From Myotis daubentonii (lineage: Eukaryota; Chordata; Mammalia; Chiroptera; Vespertilionidae), in contig NC_081849.1 in NCBI RefSeq assembly GCF_963259705.1, positions 51,246,093 through 51,310,092 of the forward strand: a stretch of 64,000 nucleotides of DNA, given 5' to 3'. Both the position numbers and the translations under genes were made by a program. The notes under the pieces are model-generated. The model did not search any database. It was not told where the DNA came from and saw nothing but the letters and a program-made list of their open reading frames with translations. Shown here piece by piece: positions 58,379 to 64,000 of this stretch; position 1 is the first letter of the stretch; the number at the start of each line of letters is the position of its first letter.

Positions 58379-59052
58379 TCCTATATAGTAAAAGGCTAAT
58401 ATGCTTCCCAGCACCGGGATCAGCGGAGCTGAGAGGCCTCCCGGCACCGGGATCAGCATGACGGGGGCAGCACCCAAACCCCCTGATCGCCCTGCGGCTC
58501 TGTGTGTCACAGGGGGCGAGGCCACAACCTCCCTATCCGCCCTGCTCTGTTCGTGACAGGGTGCGACGCCCCAACCCCCTGATCGACCCTGCTCTGTGTG
58601 TGATAGGGGGGAGCTCCCCAACCCCCTGATCGCCCTGCGGCTCTGTGTGTGACAGGGTGCGGCGCCCCAACCCCCTGATCGGCCCTGCTCTGTTCGTGAC
58701 AGGGGAAGGTGCCCCAACCCTCTCATGGGCCCTGCTCTGTGTGTGACAGGGTAGAGCTGCAACCTCCCCATCGGCCCTGCCCTGAGTGTGACAGGGAGGA
58801 GTGCCCCAACCCCCTGATCCGCCCTGCTCTGTGCATGACGGGGGCGGTGCCCCAACTCCCCAATCGGCCCTGCTCTGAACCCGTCCAGGGGCTGCAGGAC
58901 AGGCACCTAGGGATTGGGCCTGCCCTCTGCCACCCTGGAGCAGGCCTAAGCCAGCAGGTCGTTATCTCCCGAGGGGTCCCAGACTGCTAGAGGGCACAGC
59001 CCCCCCCCCCCCCCCCCGCCAGTGCACAAATTTTTGTGCACCGGGCCTCTAG
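58379..59052 (+). mobile_element. Helitron array 1, second copy, with internal minisatellite
   Basis: Starts TCCTATATAGTAAAAGGCTA immediately after copy 1 and ends with a strong hairpin (gtgcacaaatttttgtgcac), ccgggcctCTAG at 59049-59052 and host T. The interior from about 58457 to 58880 is a tandem repeat of roughly nine units of about 47 bp. A C18 run is at 59000-59017. Confidence 0.92.
58457..58880. repeat. Minisatellite of about 47-bp units inside a Helitron
   Basis: About nine degenerate units built on ccccaaccccctgatcg, ccctgctctgtgtgtgacag and a ggg-rich spacer. Two units (near 58490 and 58635) carry the variant gccctgcggctctg. The 176-codon minus-strand frame across it is a repeat artefact. 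Confidence 0.9.
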
Positions 59053-59130
59053 TTATACAATAACTCCCTGTTGCTCTCCCCCTCCCCCCTAAGTCCCTAG
59101 CAACCTATTCTACTTTCTCTCTGCATGATT

Positions 59131-59275
59131 TAAAAAAATACACGTTTTTATTGATTTCAGAGAGGAAAGAAGTGGGAGAGAGAGGTAGAAACATCACTGA
59201 TGAGAGGGAATCATTGATTGGAGCTCTTTCCATCAGCAGGCAGACGCCCTACCCACTGAGCCAAACCAGCTAGGC
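59131..59275 (-). mobile_element. Ves-type SINE with internal deletion
   Basis: A minus-strand SINE lacking most of the middle: the tail half (tttttattgatttcagagag ... gaatcattgattgg) joins directly to the head half (cagacgccctacccactgag ccaaacc). It lies in the antisense L1. Confidence 0.8.
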
Positions 59276-59358
59276 TTAAGAATTCTTTATATATTCTAAA
59301 TACTAGTTCTTTGGTTAAATATGTAGTTTGCAAATATTTTCTTCCAGTTTATCTTTTT

Positions 59359-59579
59359 TTAAAAAAAATGTATTTTATTGATTTTTTACAGAGAGGAAGG
59401 GAGAGGTATAGAGAATTAGAAACATCGATGAGAGAGAAACATCGATCAGCTGCCTTCCTGCACACTCCCCACCTGGGATGTGCCCGCAACCAAGGTACAT
59501 GCCCTTGACCGGAATCGAACCTGGGACCCTTGAGTCCGCAGGCCGACGCTTTAGCCACTGAGCCAAACCGGTTAGGGCT
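59359..59579 (-). mobile_element. Ves-type SINE, intact, within L1
   Basis: A nearly consensus minus-strand copy (head agccctaaccggtttggctc, B box ggttcgattcc). Flanks agtttatcttttt and agcttgtcttttt are a 13-bp duplication with two mismatches. Confidence 0.93.
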
Positions 59580-60335
59580 AGCTTGTCTTTTTAGTCTCTC
59601 AGTAGTGTCTTTTGTGGAGCACAAGTTTAATTTTAATGAAGTCCAACTTACTAATCTTTCCCTTTTTTGGATTGTGCTTTTGCTGTCAAGTCTAAGGATT
59701 CTTTGCCAAGTTCTAGATCAATATTTTCTTTTGTGGGTTTTTTCCCCCTAAAAGTTTTATAGTTGCATGTTTTATATTTAAGTCCAAGGTTCATTTGGAG
59801 TTAATTTTTGTATAAGATGTGAGATTTAGGTCAAGATTTTTTTTTTAATTTTTTAAAATTTATTTATTTACTTACTTACTTATTTTTGGCCTAGAGTTCC
59901 CAGCAACATTTATTGAAAAGTCTTATCTTTCCTCCACTCAGTTGCTTTTATACAAATATCAGTTGATATTTGACATTGTACAGTTATCAAATATCTATTT
60001 TTCAGTTGTCTATTCTGTTCTATTGGCCCATGAGCCTTGTACTCCAGTACTATATAGTCTTGATTTCAGTCACTATAAGATATCTTAAATTCACATAGAC
60101 TGATTTCTCCTGCTTTATTCTTCTTTTTAAAAAAATTGTCAAGCTATTCTAGTTCATTCACCTTAACATATACGTTTTAGAATAATCTTGTCTATACAAG
60201 AAATCTTGAAAGAATTTTCATAGAAATTGAATTAAATCTGTGTATGCAGTTAGGGAGAATTGACATGTTTACTATGTTGAGTCTTCTATTTCATGAACAT
60301 AGTCTGTCTCCCCAGTTTTTTTAGTTAAGTCTTGA

Positions 60336-60626
60336 TTTCTTTAAAAAATCAGCATTATTTAATTTTTAGTCATACAGGGTATGTACATGCTTCCAATTGT
60401 TTTATGTTTTTCATAATGTTTATCTTCAAAGGGATCATTGAAAAGAGGGCAGTCATGTCAAAAATGTTTAGCTAACATTCAAAGTTTGTTTAGATTTATT
60501 TAATTTCTCTTTTTTCATAAATTCAAGTAAATCTAACTTAATATGTTAAGTATTTAAAATAGCAGGACTATTTTGTAAATATACAAATTTACAAGCCAAA
60601 TTTTGTAAAACTATAGCAAAATGGTG
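60336..60626. other. No recognisable feature
   Basis: AT-rich intronic DNA between the L1 and the interrupted MIR. Confidence 0.4.
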
Positions 60627-60638
60627 AAGAGTTTGAAC

Positions 60639-60865
60639 TTTTTTTTTTTTAATCTCACCCAAGGATATGTTTATTGATTTTAGAGAGAGGAAGGGAAAAA
60701 GAGAGAAACATTGATGTGAGAGAAACATTGATCAGTTGCCTCTCCTACCTGTCCCAAGTGGAATTTAAACCTATAACCTACAGATGTGCCTTGACCAGGA
60801 ATTGAACTTGAAACCTTTTGGTGTACAGGATGATAGTCCAATCAATTGAGTCACCTGGCCGGGGC
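60639..60865 (-). mobile_element. Ves-type SINE within a MIR
   Basis: A minus-strand SINE (head gccccggccaggtgactcaa) flanked by aagagtttgaac (60627-60638) and aagagtctgaac (60866-60877), a 12-bp duplication with one mismatch. Confidence 0.9.
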
Positions 60866-60979
60866 AAGAGTCTGAACTCCTGATTTAGATTGCTAATGTG
60901 ATCCTGGAAAGGTTACTAACCTCTCTGTCTGAATTCATCTATGAAATGGGATCAGTGGTCTTTAGTTTATGGTTTAAGG

Positions 60980-61190
60980 CAGTGGTCGGCAAACTGCGGC
61001 TCGCGAGCCACATGTGGCTCTTTGGCTCCTTGAGTGTGGCTCTTCCACAAAATACCGACTTCTGCGCATGGGCCACAAAGTTTCAATCGCCCTGTACATG
61101 CACACCCGCACGTGGTATTTTGTGGAAGAGCCACACTGAAGGGGCCAAAGAGCCGCATGTGGCTCACGAGCCACAGTTTGCTGACCACTG
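60980..61190. mobile_element. Palindromic hAT MITE within a MIR
   Basis: 211 bp with inverted arms of about 78 bp (cagtggtcggcaaactgcgg against its counterpart at the right end; both carry gtggctcttccacaaaatac). The exact 8-bp duplication gtttaagg is at 60972-60979 and 61191-61198. There is no coding capacity, and it could fold into a long hairpin in the nascent C1GALT1 transcript. Confidence 0.94.
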
Positions 61191-61284
61191 GTTTAAGGTA
61201 ATCCATGTAAAGCTCTTAGTACAAGAATCAAATGTTAGCTATAATTATCCCTCCTTCTATCTCTGTCTCTGTTATTCATAAAGA

Positions 61285-62258
61285 CTAGAGGCCTGGTGCA
61301 CGAAATTCGTTGCACGGGTGCGATCCCTAGGCCTGGCTGGCGATCAAAGTTTGAGCATCTGGTGTGGAAGGGCAGGTCCCAGCTGACCTCTGAGCCCTGG
61401 GCAGCACCTAGACCCCTGCACGGCCCCCTCCACCTGAGTCACGGCACCCCAGTCCCCATGTGGAAATGCAGTGAGCGCAGCCGGACACCACGGGTCGGGG
61501 CGCAGCGTGGGCCTCTGGGCCGCCGAGCGGTGCCACACCAAAGCCGGGCGGGCAGCATGCTCTCTCCCAGCTGGCCTCACAGACTGGCTCCTGCGCAAAC
61601 CCACAGAGAGCCCTACCAGCCCCTGTGGTCCCAGCGGCTGCGGCCCAGCTCACCCGGAAGAGGCTGTGTGGGTGTGAGGCGAGCTCCTCATGGGCACCTG
61701 GCACCTGAGCACAGGGTCTTCCCTGGCACACGAGCCCTGGTTTTCTGGAAGAGGGTAGCAGGAGGAGTGAGAGCTCAGCACATTCTCACTGCACCTCCAT
61801 CCCCATCACCCCCACCTTTAGGTAGCCAGCAAGAGGTTGCAGCCCCTGCCCGGGCACTGCAGGAGGTTGGTCCGCCACCTACTCCCAGTTCCCCGTCCCA
61901 GCCCCAATTGGGTAATCAGGGCCTGCCAGCCACTGGTTGCCATCTGCGGGCAGTGGGTTGGGGCCAGCCCCCTTCCCCCCCAACTCTCTCAGAACCTTAG
62001 AGCCCCGCACCCTGCCACTGTTACTGGTCGCCATCTGTGGGTCCTGCCTTGGCCTGGTGCTGCCAGCTCACCTGCTCCACCAGCCCACCACGGCCCCACT
62101 CTCGTCGGGGCCGATCAGGGCCAGCAGCGCCTCCAATGCTCTGTTGCCAATGCCCGCCATGTTCTGTGCCACCCCCTGGTGGTCAGTACATGTCATAGTG
62201 AGTGGTCGAACTCCTAGTCGAGGGAACAATTTGCATATTAGGCTTTTATTATATAGGA
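61285..62258 (-). mobile_element. Helitron array 2, copy A (longest)
   Basis: On the minus strand it starts TCCTATATAATAAAAGCCTA with the atgcaaattgttcc box and the actgaccaccagggggtggc block, and ends with hairpin tgcaacgaatttcgtgca and CTAG at 61285-61288. The 974-bp interior is GC-rich. The segment at about 61340-61800 has no counterpart in the other copies here and could be captured host DNA. Its long open frames show no domain. Confidence 0.9.
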
Positions 62259-62723
62259 CTAGAGGCCTGGTGCATGAAAATTCATGCACTGGAGGGGGGC
62301 GTCCCTCAGCCCAGCCTGCCCCCTCTCACAGTCCGGGAACTCTCAGGGGATGTTCACCTGCTGGCTTAGGCCTGCTCCCCGGGGGATTGGGCCTAAGATG
62401 GCAATCAGACATCCCTCTGGCAGCCCGGCAGCCCTCGGGGGATGTCCACTTGCCAGCAGGGAGCAGACCTAAGCTGCAGTCGGACATCCTTAGTGCTGCT
62501 GAGGAGGCAGGAGAGGCTCCCACCACCACCGCTGTGCTCGCAGCCATCAGCCTGGCTTGTGGCTGAGCAGAGCTCCCCCATGTGGGAGCGCACTTACCAC
62601 CAGAGGGCAGCTCCTGCATTGAGCGTCTGCCACCTGGTGGTCAGTGTGTGTCATAGTGACCAGTTATTCCCAGTCTTTCTGCTGTTAGGGTCAGTTTGCA
62701 TATTACCCTTTTACTATATAGGA
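62259..62723 (-). mobile_element. Helitron array 2, copy B
   Basis: Directly abuts copy A (GA of A's 5' end, then CTAG at 62259-62262). It has the hairpin tgcatgaattttcatgca and, on the plus strand, the repeated module gatgttcacctgctggctta ... gatgtccacttgccagcagg with gacatcc motifs. This is the HeliBatN type with TCCTATATAGTAAAAGGGTA as its 5' end. Confidence 0.92.
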
Positions 62724-63328
62724 TAGAGGCCTGGTGTATGGGTGGGGGTCGGCTGGTTTGCCCTGAAGGGTGTCCCGGATCAGGGTTGGGGACCCTCTTG
62801 GGTGCCTGGCCAGCCTGGGTGAGGGGCTGATGGCTGTTTTCAGGCTGACCACACCCCCTTTAGGATGGGGGTCCCCACTGGGGTGCCTGGCCAGTCTGGG
62901 TGAGGGGCTGAGGGCCGTTTTCAGGCTGTCTGGCGACTGAAGCTCCCAGCCTCTCCTTTTTTTCTTTTTTTTTTATTCTGGGACTTATTTACCTTCTATA
63001 ATTGAAACTTTGTTGCTGTCACTGGAGCTGAGAGCCAGCTTCTGCTCGCTCCAGCTCTGAGGCCACAGCCTGCTAAAAGCAGGTATATGGGGTTTGTTTA
63101 GCTTCTGTAATTGAAACTTTGTTGCTTTCGAAGCTCAGAGCCGGGCCACGGCAGACAGGGAACCTTGGCTTCCTCCATCACTGGAGCAAGCAAGTCTCCT
63201 GTTCACTTCGGCTGCGTGGCGGCCGGCCACCATCTTGGTTGGGTTAATTTGCATATCATGCTGATTAGCCAGTGGGAGGTGTAGTGAAGGTACAGTCAAT
63301 TACCATGTTTGTCTATTATTAGATAGGA
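62724..63328 (-). mobile_element. Helitron array 2, copy C
   Basis: Abuts copy B and has a degraded 3' tip (tagaggcctggtgtatggg). On the minus strand it starts TCCTATCTAATAATAGACAA. The interior (gcctggccagcctgggtgag, gtaattgaaactttgttgct twice, ggcggccggccaccatcttg) is the inverse of copy 1 in array 1. Its 5' tip is about 520 bp upstream of the coding exon. Confidence 0.88.
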
Positions 63329-63850
63329 TGTTATTCATCTCTAATGATATTCATCAAAAGTTATTTTTAGGATTTAGAGTGATTTCTTTCTTCATGCAGT
63401 GCTTTATTGCTTGCTTATTTTTGTTGTTGTTGTTTTTTTAAACAAAGAATAATACAAACCTTTTCCTTAAAAAATAAAGTAAAAATATAAATTTTAGTTG
63501 TCTCAGCACTTTGCATCTGAAATTTCAGTTGTTGAGCCAGGAAATCTGTATTTTTAAAATGTTCCTCAAATGATTTTGATTGAATCATATTTTCCCATAC
63601 TCGTATTTACCCATGTCCCATCTCAACAATGATTATTCATTTTTTGACTTGTCCATAATGTGCTGTTTTAGCAGTAAATTCATCCTTTTATCTCCTGTGC
63701 ATAGGTAAAAGTTAAATATTCTTAGATATGTTCTCTTATATGAAAGGAACTAACTTTCCAGTGTAACTAAAAGTTATCAGACTTTTTACTTTTGGTATGT
63801 ATAATGCTCTATAGTTTATAATAACATCCTATTAATTTTTTTTCTTACAG
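63329..63850 (+). other. C1GALT1: Intron 1 end with splice acceptor signals
   Basis: AT-rich intron end. A branch-point-like ctattaat (about 63829) precedes an eight-T run and cttacag, with AG at 63849-63850. No repeat is recognised in this 520-bp stretch. Confidence 0.7.
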
Positions 63851-63867
63851 ACATACACTTTTGGGAA

Positions 63868-64000
63868 ATGGCCTCTAAAACTTGGCTGAATTTTTTAATC
63901 TTCCTCTGTGGATCAGCAGTTGGATTTGTTTTATGTTCTCAGCTATTTAGTATTTTGTTGGGAGAACAGGGTGACACCCAACCTAAGATTCTTCATAATG
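63868..64000 (+). CDS. C1GALT1: C1GALT1, first coding exon (partial: runs off window)
   Basis: Encodes the first 44 residues of core 1 beta-1,3-galactosyltransferase (T-synthase). This Golgi enzyme transfers galactose from UDP-Gal to GalNAc-Ser/Thr (Tn antigen) to make the core 1 O-glycan, and needs the chaperone COSMC (C1GALT1C1). The translation begins MASKTWLNFL and shows the type II layout: a short cytoplasmic tail (1-6), a hydrophobic signal anchor (about 7-31, with Cys14 and Cys23), then a polar stem beginning GEQGDTQPK. From memory of the human protein (363 residues, MASKSWLNFL...), the match is close, with conservative changes in the anchor and more in the stem. The glycosyltransferase domain lies beyond the window. 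The ATG has G at -3 and G at +4. The exon starts at 63851 after a good acceptor, and the reading frame is also open through its first 17 bases. Confidence 0.93.
   Translation, partial: MASKTWLNFLIFLCGSAVGFVLCSQLFSILLGEQGDTQPKILHN

Larger units (their letters stand above)
57580..60335 (-). repeat. L1 LINE 3' portion, antisense, split by four younger insertions
   Basis: Consecutive antisense L1 blocks can be followed across the insertions: taaaatttaccatcttaacc and ttcagtggtattaggtacat (to 57726); caataactccctgttgctct and tagcaacctattctacttt (59053-59130); ttctttatatattctaaata (59276-59357); then gaagtccaacttactaatct, ggattgtgcttttgctgtca, cccagcaacatttattgaaa, gttctattggcccatgagcc and cttctatttcatgaacatag (to about 60300). 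The insertions are two Helitrons and two SINEs. Confidence 0.8.
60610..61260 (+). repeat. MIR interrupted by a SINE and a hAT
   Basis: Plus-sense MIR pieces are aagagtctgaactcctgatt, gtgatcctggaaaggttact, aacctctctgtctgaattca, atgaaatgggatcagtgg, then after the hAT gtaatccatgtaaagctctt and agtacaagaatcaaatgtt. The two insertions account for the gaps. Confidence 0.7.
51257..63850 (+). other. C1GALT1: C1GALT1 intron 1
   Basis: Bounded by GTACGG (51257) and TTTTTTTTCTTACAG (ending 63850), with a branch-point-like ctattaat at about 63829-63836. The length is 12,594 bp if no further exon is skipped. The intron is largely filled by transposon insertions. Both intact-looking Helitron arrays lie in its last 6.2 kb. 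No other convincing exon was found, but a small non-coding alternative exon cannot be excluded. Confidence 0.75.

Noticed and set aside
58457..58880. Regularly spaced repeats that superficially resemble a CRISPR array
   Set aside because: The spacers are themselves repeated, units are degenerate, and the setting is a mammalian intron inside a Helitron. It is a minisatellite.
58376..58906. A 176-codon minus-strand frame of repeated peptides
   Set aside because: It is the translation of the 47-bp minisatellite, whose units happen to lack stops. The peptide repeat is an artefact.
61296..62000. A 234-codon open frame in Helitron copy A
   Set aside because: It starts within the Helitron 3' hairpin, is low-complexity Pro/Ser/Arg-rich, and runs antisense to the element. 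No domain is seen; it is most likely chance in GC-rich repeat DNA.

Overview
The window is nuclear DNA of a bat, most likely a vesper bat (Vespertilionidae, Myotis/Eptesicus-like). The evidence is the repeat content: about twenty Ves-type tRNA-derived SINEs on both strands, nine non-autonomous Helitrons of the HeliBat type (5' TC, 3' hairpin, terminal CTAG, insertion between A and T), young hAT elements including two SPIN copies, and a TTAA-flanked piggyBac derivative. Among mammals, abundant Helitrons together with recent DNA transposons are known essentially only from vesper bats.

Only one protein-coding gene is visible: C1GALT1 (core 1 beta-1,3-galactosyltransferase, T-synthase), on the + strand at the right edge. 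A CpG island at about 50.8-51.8 kb holds its TATA-less promoter and non-coding first exon, which ends at a CAG|GTAC donor at 51256/51257. Intron 1 is about 12.6 kb. The first classical coding exon starts at 63851; the usual start codon is at 63868 and the reading frame runs off the window after 44 codons (cytoplasmic tail, membrane anchor, start of the stem). Joining the two exons gives an additional in-frame ATG at 51250, which would add eight residues to the N-terminus.

Region 1-50 kb is intergenic, in keeping with the gene-poor stretch upstream of human C1GALT1. It is a patchwork of old mammalian repeats (MIR, L2, L1M, MLT1 LTRs, MER5A, Tigger) and bat-lineage insertions: two solo LTRs of one class II endogenous retrovirus (2488-3316 and 9298-10102, each with its own 6-bp target duplication), a 927-bp near-palindrome (10205-11131), SPIN and other hAT elements with 8-bp duplications, and four Helitrons. 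Several stretches of 0.5-4 kb (for example 7.2-8.4, 11.1-13.1, 17.6-21.5, 34.1-35.4, 42.9-44.2 and 44.5-45.9 kb) show nothing recognisable.

Intron 1 (51.3-63.85 kb) is even denser in insertions. An antisense L1 (57.6-60.3 kb) is split by a tandem Helitron pair and two SINEs. A MIR (60.6-61.25 kb) is split by a SINE and a palindromic hAT. A second array of three head-to-tail Helitrons (61.3-63.3 kb) ends about 520 bp before the coding exon. No rRNA, functional tRNA, snRNA or CRISPR array was seen. Repeat family names are from memory of consensus features and were not checked against a library.
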